Assembly: GCA_003485185.1 (NCBI GenBank)
Contig: DNAS01000132.1
Span: 2,137 to 14,077, forward strand
DNA from: Phycisphaerales bacterium
Lineage (GTDB): Bacteria > Planctomycetota > Phycisphaerae > SM23-33
DNA: 11,941 nt
Reading direction: 5' to 3'
A program made the translations under genes and the position numbers. Positions 1 through 5,733 of the stretch are shown here, one piece after another. The notes beneath the pieces were generated by a model. That model had not been told where the DNA came from, ran no database searches, and saw only the letters and a list, made by a program, of their open reading frames with translations. Positions within the stretch are counted from its first letter, which is position 1, and every line of letters begins with the position of its first letter.

Positions 1-10
1 TCGTGCCTCG

Positions 11-54
11 GGCTCTTACGGAGTCACGACCGTAAGGGAGTGGTCGCCAAGAGC
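11..54. repeat. REP-like palindromic element with two alternative folds
   Basis: The segment holds a 9-bp stem (13-21 with 30-38, one T-G pair) around an 8-nt loop; its core is CTTACGG paired with CCGTAAG. A competing fold pairs GCTCTT (12-17) with AAGAGC (49-54) and CGACC (27-31) with GGTCG (42-46). There is no T-tract after either fold, so it is not a classic intrinsic terminator. Size and symmetry are like REP elements, which are interspersed in intergenic regions. Copy number in this genome cannot be judged from one copy. It could instead be the 3' structure of a gene to the left of the window. Confidence 0.4.
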
Positions 55-59
55 ATCAC

Positions 60-143
60 CCGGAAAGGAACCCGGAACAAGGGAACTGGGGAACCGGGAA
101 GACACAGCCGCCGCGCGGGCCGGGTTCCGTGTTCCGAGTTCCT
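60..143. repeat. Inverted GGAAC / TTCCG short repeats
   Basis: GGAAC-type units start at 67, 74, 82, 90 and 97, spaced 7-8 bp. After a GC-rich gap, TTCCG-type units follow at 125, 132 and 139, also 7 bp apart. The two halves are complementary, with a perfect 9-bp inverted repeat GGAACCCGG (67-75) and CCGGGTTCC (120-128). The block has no coding character. It lies downstream of the mutY stop in mutY's direction of transcription, so it may also end mutY transcripts, but no T-tract is evident. Confidence 0.5.
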
Positions 144-227
144 GGATACCGGATACCGAGGACCGAAGGTCAAAGCGGAAAGCTGAAAGCGGAATCTGAA
201 ATCAAAAATCTCAAATCGAAAATTCCG
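123..227. repeat. In-phase heptanucleotide degenerate array A
   Basis: Fifteen consecutive 7-bp units can be read without a phase break: GGTTCCG, TGTTCCG, AGTTCCT, GGATACC, GGATACC, GAGGACC, GAAGGTC, AAAGCGG, AAAGCTG, AAAGCGG, AATCTGA, AATCAAA, AATCTCA, AATCGAA, AATTCCG. The unit consensus drifts along the array in sub-blocks (NNTTCCG, GGATACC, AAAGCKG, AATCNNA). The last units overlap the end of mutY and supply its stop codon (TGA on the minus strand, 211-213). The AAAGCKG sub-block (172-192) recurs at 8693-8713. Short tandem heptamers are known from some cyanobacteria (STRR sequences), but this unit set is not one I can name. Confidence 0.7.
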
Positions 228-1296
228 TGATGGCCTGGAGGATGCGGCGGTTGGCGCGGGGGAAGGCGTACTGGTCGAGTTCGTTTGGGCGGACCCATCG
301 GACGCGCTGGCAGCCGAGCGCCCGCGCCCGCCCGTTGTCCGCCCGGCAGTCGAAGGCGTGCAGCGTGATTCGGAAATGCGTGTAGGCGTGTTCGACGACG
401 GCCAGCCGCTCGCCCACGCGGATGTCCAGCCCGACTTCCTCGCGCACTTCCCTCGCGAGGGCCTGCGGCAGTGACTCGCCGGGCTCGACCTTTCCGCCGG
501 GGAACTCCCACAGCCCGCCCAGCAGTCCCTCTTCCCGGCGGCGGCCCAGGAGGATGCGCCCGCGCCGGCGGAGGATCGCGCAGACGACGGTGTGGTGCGG
601 CAGGGGCTTGCGGGATGCCTTGCGCGGCAGTTGCTCCTGCACGCCGGCTGCGCGGGCCCGGCAGGGCGTCGCCAGCGGGCATCCGTCGCAGCGGGGGCTG
701 CGCGGCGTGCAGACGGTCGCGCCCAGGTCCATCATCGCCTGGTTGAACAGGCCGGCCTTTCCGCGCGGCACGAGCCGCCGCGCCGCCGCCCACAGCCCGC
801 GCACCGTCGCGCCGGAGCGCGGGTCGGACTCCACGCGCAGCAGGCGGCACAGCACGCGCGTCACGTTTCCGTCCAGCACCGGCTCGTCCAGGTCGAACGC
901 GATGCTCGCGATGGCCCCGGCCGTGTATTGCCCCACGCCCGGCAGCGAGCGGAGTTGCTCGACGCTGCGGGGCAGTGCCCCGCCGAAGTCCGTCACGACG
1001 CGCTTGGCGGCGGCGTGGAGGTTCCGCGCGCGGCTGTAATAGCCCAGGCCTTCCCAGGCCTTGAGCACGTCGTCGAGGCGGGCCCCGGCCAGCGAGGCCA
1101 CGTCGGGGAAGCGCTCCAGGAAACGGCGGTAGTAGGGCACGACGGCCGTCACGCGCGTCTGCTGGAGCATGATCTCGGAGACCCAGATGGCGTAGGGGTC
1201 GCGGCTTTGCCGCCAGGGCATCTCGCGGCAGTGCCGGCGATACCAGTCCAGCAGGCGTTTCCGGACGTCTTCGACGATCTTTGGGGAGAGCTTCAC
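211..1296 (-). CDS. mutY: Adenine DNA glycosylase MutY with intact Nudix box
   Basis: MutY removes adenine misincorporated opposite 8-oxoguanine. The 361-residue product has the endonuclease III fold: catalytic Glu in EIMLQQTRV (E41), the helix-hairpin-helix LPGVGQYTAG (about 118-127), catalytic Asp in VLDGNVTRV (D142), and a 4Fe-4S cluster from Cys 196, 203, 206 and 212 (spacing 6-2-5). The C-terminal MutT-like domain carries a complete Nudix box at 268-290 (GX5EX7REVREEVGL), which E. coli MutY lacks. I chose the GTG at 1296. An ATG at 1338 is in frame but overlaps the -10 element TACAAT, and the GTG places the catalytic Glu near its usual position (E37 in E. coli). GGCGGA lies 10 nt upstream. 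The last residues EFSI and the stop fall inside heptad array A. It diverges from the secreted-protein gene at 1448. Confidence 0.95.
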   Translation of the reverse strand: MKLSPKIVEDVRKRLLDWYRRHCREMPWRQSRDPYAIWVSEIMLQQTRVTAVVPYYRRFLERFPDVASLAGARLDDVLKAWEGLGYYSRARNLHAAAKRVVTDFGGALPRSVEQLRSLPGVGQYTAGAIASIAFDLDEPVLDGNVTRVLCRLLRVESDPRSGATVRGLWAAARRLVPRGKAGLFNQAMMDLGATVCTPRSPRCDGCPLATPCRARAAGVQEQLPRKASRKPLPHHTVVCAILRRRGRILLGRRREEGLLGGLWEFPGGKVEPGESLPQALAREVREEVGLDIRVGERLAVVEHAYTHFRITLHAFDCRADNGRARALGCQRVRWVRPNELDQYAFPRANRRILQAITEFSI

Positions 1297-1336
1297 GGTG
1301 TCGTATTCCGCCGGCCCGGCGCGGGGCGGCGGGGGC

Positions 1337-1365
1337 ATTGTACGGTCCGCCGCCTGCCCGGCCAA
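1337..1365 (-). promoter_or_regulatory. Predicted sigma70-type promoter of mutY
   Basis: On the minus strand TTGGCC (1360-1365, 4/6 match to TTGACA) is followed after 17 bp by TACAAT (1337-1342, 5/6 match to TATAAT). Transcription would start near 1330, giving a leader of about 34 nt to the GTG at 1296. The -10 element overlaps the upstream in-frame ATG at 1338, which argues against that start codon. Confidence 0.5.
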
Positions 1366-1410
1366 GCGGTTCGTGCCCTCGACTGCCGGACAGGCTACCG
1401 ACTTCGCTTC

Positions 1411-1439
1411 TTGCCGTCGGGGCGGATTTGGGGTATTCA
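1411..1439 (+). promoter_or_regulatory. Weak candidate promoter of the 1448 gene
   Basis: TTGCCG (1411-1416), a 17-bp spacer and TATTCA (1434-1439) lie just upstream of the ATG at 1448. A start near 1446 would make the mRNA almost leaderless, consistent with no Shine-Dalgarno-like sequence before this ATG. The -10 matches only 3 of 6 positions. Confidence 0.25.
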
Positions 1440-1447
1440 GTGGCAGC

Positions 1448-2731
1448 ATGAACAGGCACATCGTTGCGGCAGTGGCGTGGGCGGGTTTGGCGGCCGTCGC
1501 CATGGGGGCGGATGCGGCGTCGCAGGCGGCGTCTCAGCCGGCTGAACCAATCAACTTGGCGATCTTCTCTCCCAAGGCGGCGGAAGGCAAGCGTCCGGCC
1601 GCGCTGCTGCTGGCGGCCGAGGGACCGCGCGGCGCGGCGGAGCACTTCTCGCCGAGGCTGCTCGGCAAGGGCTTCTTCGTGCTTCGTCCCGCGGCCGGGG
1701 AAAAACTCGACGCCTCGCGCGTCGGGGCGCTGCTGGCGGCCGTGGACCGGGCGGCCGAGGGAAAGCCCGTCGACGCGCGGAAGTTTCTCCTCGTCGCCGA
1801 CGCCGCCAACGGTCCGACGGCGCTGGCGCTGGCCTCTTTGAATCCGCAACGCCTGTCGGGGATCGTGCTGAACTCCGTGACGCCGGTGGAAAAATCCGGC
1901 GAGTCGATCGGCCTGTGGAAACCGCCCGCGTCCGTGCCCGTCTGGGCGAGCGTGGGCACGCGCCCGCAAGACGCGGCCGGCGCGCTGACGATGTGGCGGC
2001 AGGCGACGGACGGCGCCGACGAGAATTTCACGCTCGACACGCGCCTGGGCGAGGGCCTGGAGTTCGTCGAGCCCGACGATGCACTGGACACTTGGCTGGA
2101 GGCCGTCGCAGCCGGCAAGGCCCCGCCGCGCGGGCCCGACCGCCAGGCCGCCAGCGAGCGGAAACTCTACGAGCCCTTTGCCGCCGCGCTGGTCAAGGCG
2201 CTGGCCGAGACGCCCGCCGCCGCGCCCGGCCAGGCCGTCTCCAAGCGCGACGGGCCCCTGCGAATCGAGGTCAGGCCCCCGACAGGCTGGGTCCGCTTCG
2301 AACGCGGCGAGCGCAACTACGTCGCCGAGCTGGAGCCCTATGCCCAACTCTACCTGACGCCCGCGCCGGGCGGATTGCTGTTCGCCCGCGCGCTGGCGGG
2401 GCGGTCGGCCAAGACGCCCCAGGCCGTCCTGGACAACTACCTGCGGCACTTCCGCGACAAGGGATACCTCGTCCTTGTCTACAAGTCCTGGCGGGCGGAC
2501 GATACGGCGACGGAAATTTTCAGCGTGCTGACGCCTTCTGCCGGCAAGTGGCACCGCTGGCTGGTCGTCGCGGGGGCGAAAGTTCGCCTCGGCCTTAACG
2601 CGGCGCCGATGGCGATGGTCTTCGACGCCTCGGTGCAGCCGGATGCGGCAAGGATGAGCGAGGCGTTCCAATGCCTTATAGAATCGATGGTTGCGAGCGA
2701 AGCCCCGCCGGAAACCAAGGCGGGGAAATAA
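1448..2731 (+). CDS. Secreted alpha/beta-hydrolase-like protein without recognisable nucleophile
   Basis: The 427-residue product starts with a signal peptide (MNRH, hydrophobic core about 5-19, likely cleavage near AMGADA 18-23). Residues about 35-225 read like an alpha/beta-hydrolase fold: strand AALLLAAEGP (51-60), KGFFVLRP (74-81), KFLLVADAANG (112-122) then a helix, GIVLNSV (138-144) and VPVWASVGT (163-171). The nucleophile elbow, normally G-x-S-x-G, reads A-D-A-A-N, so the serine is replaced by Ala119 and catalysis is unlikely. Residues about 268-413 form a second domain starting PPTGWVRFERG and ending MSEAFQCLIESM, which recalls PsbP/DUF1795-like domains; this is a weak fold-level guess. 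I chose the ATG at 1448 because it begins the signal peptide. The role is unknown and probably extracytoplasmic. The stop codon lies within the U-tract region of the opposing tRNA terminator. Confidence 0.75.
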   Translation: MNRHIVAAVAWAGLAAVAMGADAASQAASQPAEPINLAIFSPKAAEGKRPAALLLAAEGPRGAAEHFSPRLLGKGFFVLRPAAGEKLDASRVGALLAAVDRAAEGKPVDARKFLLVADAANGPTALALASLNPQRLSGIVLNSVTPVEKSGESIGLWKPPASVPVWASVGTRPQDAAGALTMWRQATDGADENFTLDTRLGEGLEFVEPDDALDTWLEAVAAGKAPPRGPDRQAASERKLYEPFAAALVKALAETPAAAPGQAVSKRDGPLRIEVRPPTGWVRFERGERNYVAELEPYAQLYLTPAPGGLLFARALAGRSAKTPQAVLDNYLRHFRDKGYLVLVYKSWRADDTATEIFSVLTPSAGKWHRWLVVAGAKVRLGLNAAPMAMVFDASVQPDAARMSEAFQCLIESMVASEAPPETKAGK

Positions 2732-2759
2732 AAAAAGGCGAACCCGAAAGGATCCGCCT
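2730..2759 (-). terminator. Intrinsic terminator of tRNA-Ala
   Basis: On the minus strand AGGCGGATCC and GGGTTCGCCT form a 10-bp stem with two G-T pairs and a TTTC loop (arms 2750-2759 and 2736-2745). Six T follow directly (2735-2730). It begins four bases after the tRNA's 3' end. The T-tract overlaps the TAA of the convergent gene ending at 2731. Confidence 0.88.
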
Positions 2760-2762
2760 CAG

Positions 2763-2835
2763 TGGAGCTGGAGGGATTTGAACCCTCGACCTTCTGCATG
2801 CCATGCAGACGCGCTCCCAACTGCGCCACAGCCCC
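2763..2835 (-). tRNA. tRNA-Ala (anticodon GGC)
   Basis: The 73-nt gene folds as a full cloverleaf. The acceptor stem is GGGGCTG with CAGCTCC (one G-T pair), the D-stem GCGC/GCGC, and the anticodon stem TCTGC/GCAGA. The loop ATGGCAT has anticodon GGC, reading GCC codons, and the T-stem GAGGG/CCCTC has loop TTCAAAT. The discriminator is A73, as expected for alanine tRNA. The A32-U38 pair in the anticodon loop is a known feature of bacterial tRNA-Ala(GGC). CCA is not encoded (the gene ends ACT), so it must be added enzymatically. The acceptor has C70 rather than U70 opposite G3: reading the arms, G3 pairs with T70, the G3-U70 wobble that alanyl-tRNA synthetase recognises. Confidence 0.97.
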
Positions 2836-2849
2836 ATGCAGCAGGCTTA

Positions 2850-2878
2850 CTTTTAGCATGATCGTGTCGGACGGTCAA
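2850..2878 (-). promoter_or_regulatory. sigma70-type promoter of tRNA-Ala
   Basis: On the minus strand TTGACC (2873-2878) is followed after exactly 17 bp by TAAAAG (2850-2855), preceded by TGC, which makes an extended -10 (TGN). Transcription would start near 2843, giving an 8-nt 5' leader before the tRNA. Confidence 0.7.
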
Positions 2879-2957
2879 GGGCCGCGGTAAAATTGTCATC
2901 CGTGGACCGCAAATCAGGAATCGCCACTCACCCCCCAGGGGAAGAAAGGAACCGACC

Positions 2958-3521
2958 ATGAGGACCAGGATTGCCATGCCGGTGATTGTGACGGCGACTG
3001 TCGCCGCGACTTTGCTGGCGACGTGGGCCATCGCCCAGCCTCGCCCGGACGCGGCGCCCGAGCGCGAAAGGCCGCGCGCCGACCAGCCCGCGCCTCCCCG
3101 GCCGCCGGAGGCGATGGGGCAAATCCGCATGATGCTCGGGATGGTCGAGCATCTCAAGCACGTCTGCTTCGACCCCACGACGGCCGGGATGATCGCCCTG
3201 GGCGCCCTGAAGGACGACCTGCCCCGCAAGGACGACGTCATCGCCAAGGACCTGGAGGAGACGCTGGAAAAGACCAAGACCCTCGGCCTGCGCAACGCCC
3301 TGCACCTGACGCTCAAGGACATCTATAAGAAACAGGGCGAGACGGAGAAGGCGGTCAAGCACCTCCAGGCGATGGTCGCCGAGAACGACGCCGCGATCCA
3401 GCAGCACATGAAGGACCGCGACGACGATGACGACGACGATGACAAGGACAAGGAAAGGGCGAAGGACGAAAGGAAACGCGAAAGCGAGCGCCGTCGCGAC
3501 AAGGAAGGCGACAAGGACTGA
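2958..3521 (+). CDS. Secreted helical protein with Asp-run and charged tail
   Basis: I do not recognise this 187-residue protein. It has a signal peptide (hydrophobic 5-25, likely cut after AIA at 26) and a Pro-rich, charged linker (28-52). A predicted helical region follows (55-150), including one TPR-like helix pair around DIYKKQGETEKAVKHLQAM (121-139), with a single Cys at 70. The tail (152-187) is almost entirely charged: eight consecutive Asp (155-162) followed by mixed Lys, Arg, Glu and Asp. AAAGGA lies 7-8 nt before the ATG and supports the start. The tail could bind cations or mediate electrostatic contacts, but that is inference. The gene diverges from tRNA-Ala and converges on the UPF0126 gene. 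TTGTCA at 2893-2898 is a possible -35, but I find no good -10. Confidence 0.8.
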   Translation: MRTRIAMPVIVTATVAATLLATWAIAQPRPDAAPERERPRADQPAPPRPPEAMGQIRMMLGMVEHLKHVCFDPTTAGMIALGALKDDLPRKDDVIAKDLEETLEKTKTLGLRNALHLTLKDIYKKQGETEKAVKHLQAMVAENDAAIQQHMKDRDDDDDDDDKDKERAKDERKRESERRRDKEGDKD

Positions 3522-3539
3522 CCGGGGTTTCGGTGGGCG

Positions 3540-3569
3540 GGGCCGGAAGGGTCAATCCTTTTCCGGCCC
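3540..3569. terminator. Shared hairpin between convergent genes
   Basis: GGGCCGGAA (3540-3548) and TTCCGGCCC (3561-3569) form a perfect 9-bp GC-rich stem with a 12-nt loop. It lies between two convergent stop codons and overlaps the last codons of the minus-strand gene. Neither side has a T-tract, so it would be a Rho-assisted or mRNA 3'-stabilising hairpin rather than a classic terminator. Confidence 0.4.
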
Positions 3570-4232
3570 GGCCACACCTTTCCCGAGACCGAACCTCACC
3601 CGCGGAAGCGACCAGTTGTATCGGATCGCCAGCACGCGGATGGCGATGGTGAGGAACATCGCCGCGAGGAATCCGGCGACCTCCGTGCCTCCGGTGGCGC
3701 GGACGACGATCAGTCCGCCCGCGCCGACAAGCACGGCCAGGATGTAAATCTCCTTGTAGAGCACCAGCGGCATGCGAGTGATGAGCACGTCGCGGATGAC
3801 GCCGCTGCCTGCGCCGGTGATGGCCGCGATGAACAGGATGGAGATCGGGTTGATTCCGTCCGTCCATCCCAGCCCGCCCGAACGCTCTCCGATCTGCCAG
3901 GCGATTCCCGCGCCGATGGCGGAGAAGATCCCCAATCCCACGGCGTCGAAATACTTGAAGAACGATTCGCGATCGGCCAGCGCCCGTGGAAACAGAAAGG
4001 TCACCATGGCCGCCAGAAGGATCACGATCAGGTAGTTGACGTCCCAGAGCATCGTCACGGGACGTTGGAGGACCACGTCGCGGACCATTCCGCCCCCGAC
4101 GGCCGTCGCGCCCGCCAGGATGGTGACGCCGATGAGGTCGGGCCGCCGCTGAAGCCCCCGCAGCGCGCCGGAAAACGCGAAGCCAGCCGTCCCCATCAGG
4201 TCCAACGCGTAGATCAATTCATTGCCGCTCAT
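3552..4232 (-). CDS. TRIC/UPF0126 family membrane protein (YicG/YadS-like)
   Basis: This 226-residue inner-membrane protein belongs to UPF0126, the prokaryotic TRIC-type family. Structures of family members show trimeric cation channels, while some bacterial members are linked to glycine transport, so the substrate is open. About seven hydrophobic segments are visible. The fold is an internal duplication: GGGMVRDV at 46-53 and the matching GAGSGVIRDV at 140-149, each after a membrane segment and each with the conserved Arg-Asp. The C-terminal RYNWSLP (204-210) is typical. I chose the ATG at 4232 because GAGG lies 6 nt upstream; an earlier in-frame start only adds a basic stretch. It follows ispE on the same strand after 57 bp and is probably co-transcribed with it. 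Confidence 0.9.
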   Translation of the reverse strand: MSGNELIYALDLMGTAGFAFSGALRGLQRRPDLIGVTILAGATAVGGGMVRDVVLQRPVTMLWDVNYLIVILLAAMVTFLFPRALADRESFFKYFDAVGLGIFSAIGAGIAWQIGERSGGLGWTDGINPISILFIAAITGAGSGVIRDVLITRMPLVLYKEIYILAVLVGAGGLIVVRATGGTEVAGFLAAMFLTIAIRVLAIRYNWSLPRVRFGLGKGVAGPEKD

Positions 4233-4289
4233 GATTCTCCTCGAACAGCGTGAACGCACGCAAACGCACTCGCGGATCGCCGCGAACCG

Positions 4290-5201
4290 CTATCCCGCCT
4301 CCACGACGACACAGGAGGGGCGGTATCGCTCCGGAATTTTCGCCGCGACGGCCTGCGCTTCGGCCGGATCGTCGCAGAGCACAAACAGCCCGCTACCGCT
4401 GCCAGTGACGTGGACGGGCAGTCCGGTGGCGCGGCGCAAGTCGTCGATGACCTCGCCCAGTGGCGGGCAGACGCGGCATGCGGCGTCGGCCAGGTGGTTC
4501 GCCAGCCGCCCGCGCCACGCCGACGGCGGCTCGCGGAACGTTTCCGGCGGCAATTGCCTGTCCGGTGGGGCGGGGCGCTCGTCGAACGCGCGATACACCT
4601 CGCGCGTCGCGCAGGCCAGGCGCGGCGCCAGCACCAGGATCGCGCAAAAGGGGTGAACCTCGACCGGCGAGAGAATCTCGCCGCGCCCGGTCATCCGCGC
4701 GGTCGCAGGGCCGAGGAACAGCGGCACGTCGCTGCCGAGGGAAGCGCCCATCTCGCCCAGCCGCTCGCGCGGCAGGCGCAGGAGCCACAGGTCGTTGAGG
4801 CCTTCGAGCACGGCGGCTGCGTCGGACGAGCCGCCGCCCAGCCCGCGTCCGGGACCGATCCGCTTGTCCAGGCAAATGTCCGCGCCGCGCGACCCGCCGG
4901 CGGCGCGGCGCATCGCCTCAGCCGCCAGATACGCCAGGTTCCGCTCCGCCGGTCCGCAGTCGAATCCCGCGCAGGCCAGGACCACCTGCCCGTCGTCGCG
5001 GGCGCGCAGCTCGATGCGGTCGTACAGCGACACCCGCGCCACGATCGAGTCCAGGCCATGGTAGCCGTCGTCGCGGCGGGGGCCCACCAGCAGGTTCAGA
5101 TTGATCTTTGCCGGCGCGTGCAGCAATACGCCCGACGGCGAGAGACGCCGTTTTCGCGGCAGCGGAGGCGAGACGCGCAAGATGTCGGTTCGGTCGGTCA
5201 C
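4290..5201 (-). CDS. ispE: 4-diphosphocytidyl-2-C-methyl-D-erythritol kinase IspE
   Basis: IspE phosphorylates CDP-methylerythritol with ATP, the fourth step of the cytosolic MEP route to isopentenyl diphosphate. The 303-residue GHMP kinase shows APAKINLNL (29-37, catalytic Lys32), RRDDGYH (42-48), the phosphate loop PGRGLGGGSSDAAA (117-130), catalytic Asp158 in GSDVPLFL, and the C-terminal GHMP motif VHVTGSGSGLFVL (263-275). The start is GTG at 5201, with GAGGG 6 nt upstream. This adds about 20 residues before the usual N-terminus; a TTG at 5126 would be closer to the E. coli length but lacks a clear ribosome binding site. The precursors it helps make are used by UppS, encoded about 2.5 kb away. 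The UPF0126 gene lies downstream. Confidence 0.95.
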   Translation of the reverse strand: MTDRTDILRVSPPLPRKRRLSPSGVLLHAPAKINLNLLVGPRRDDGYHGLDSIVARVSLYDRIELRARDDGQVVLACAGFDCGPAERNLAYLAAEAMRRAAGGSRGADICLDKRIGPGRGLGGGSSDAAAVLEGLNDLWLLRLPRERLGEMGASLGSDVPLFLGPATARMTGRGEILSPVEVHPFCAILVLAPRLACATREVYRAFDERPAPPDRQLPPETFREPPSAWRGRLANHLADAACRVCPPLGEVIDDLRRATGLPVHVTGSGSGLFVLCDDPAEAQAVAAKIPERYRPSCVVVEAG

Positions 5202-5333
5202 GGCAGGCCCTCGCGGGCATGCCGCGCCCGCGGACAGGGATTATGCCCCCATCCCCGCGCGAGGGCAACGGTCCATGCCGGCGCAGGACGCAATCGCCGC
5301 GGGGCTCGGTCTGCGCACAGGGACATTCCGACA

Positions 5334-5347
5334 CCCGCCCGGGCGGG
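5334..5347. other. Perfect 14-bp GC palindrome
   Basis: CCCGCCCGGGCGGG is a perfect palindrome in the gap between ispE and the small gene at 5404. Its role is unknown. At this base composition a short GC palindrome could arise by chance. Confidence 0.3.
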
Positions 5348-5370
5348 CTTGTGGGGCGGCCGGCAAAGGG

Positions 5371-5391
5371 CTCGTCGCTCTCTTCGACGAG
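5371..5391 (-). terminator. Possible hairpin downstream of the 65-residue ORF
   Basis: CTCGTCG (5371-5377) and CGACGAG (5385-5391) form a perfect 7-bp stem with a 7-nt loop, 12 bp past the stop of the minus-strand gene ending at 5404. No T-tract follows, so termination is uncertain. Confidence 0.3.
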
Positions 5392-5403
5392 GCTCGCCAC
5401 GCC

Positions 5404-5601
5404 TCAGAAAGGCATGTCCAGCACGAACTCCGGCGTGCCTAGCGACAGGACCTGGCGGTCGGGATGGCGCTCAAACAGAGGCATCCCGGCCTGGGCGCGC
5501 TGTTCGTACAGGCGAATGTTGGATTGCCTCTCCAACTCCGCCTCTGCATCCAGCAACACCTCGTCCTGTGGTGCGAAGGCACTTGGGCGAAACGCTCGCA
5601 T
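5404..5601 (-). CDS. Small hypothetical protein, 65 residues
   Basis: I cannot name this protein. The start at 5601 is well supported: GGAGG lies 6 nt before the ATG. The product begins MRAFRPSAFAPQDEVLL. It has a strongly helical, charged middle (residues about 12-38, AEAELERQSNIRLYEQRAQ) and ends in a short segment FVLDMPF. There is no signal peptide, membrane segment or Cys. The clean ribosome binding site and amphipathic helix pattern favour a real gene. It lies 132 bp downstream of another small gene on the same strand, and the two may be co-transcribed. Confidence 0.6.
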   Translation of the reverse strand: MRAFRPSAFAPQDEVLLDAEAELERQSNIRLYEQRAQAGMPLFERHPDRQVLSLGTPEFVLDMPF

Positions 5602-5733
5602 ACGCGTCCTCCCGTGCAGCGATTTGCTCTTCCTCCTGATCCTCTCGGCCGAAACTCCCTTTCCGGCCATGGTACGACATGACTTATTATTGGAACCCCG
5701 CTGCCGCAAATTGGCAAGGGGAATTTTTTAGAA

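Noticed and set aside
1..186. Open plus-strand frame from the left edge to a TGA at 184-186
   Set aside because: The translation is dominated by the palindrome and heptamer repeats and has no recognisable domain; the openness is explained by high GC and the repeats.
123..227. CRISPR array
   Set aside because: The units are 7 bp and degenerate, with no conserved 23-40 bp repeat, no unique spacers and no cas genes nearby.
170..2671. An 833-codon open frame on the minus strand across mutY and the 1448 gene
   Set aside because: It is antisense or out of frame to two well-supported genes, has Arg/Gly/Pro-rich low-complexity translation and no domain. It is a typical high-GC shadow frame.
2884..2910. 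Hairpin GCGGT...ACCGC between the tRNA promoter and the 2958 gene
   Set aside because: The stem is only 5 bp with a 17-nt loop, which is expected by chance at this base composition.
5687..5733. Promoter for the 65-residue gene in the AT-rich stretch
   Set aside because: TTGCCA and TAATAA are present on the minus strand but are 22 bp apart, and no well-spaced pair of elements was found.
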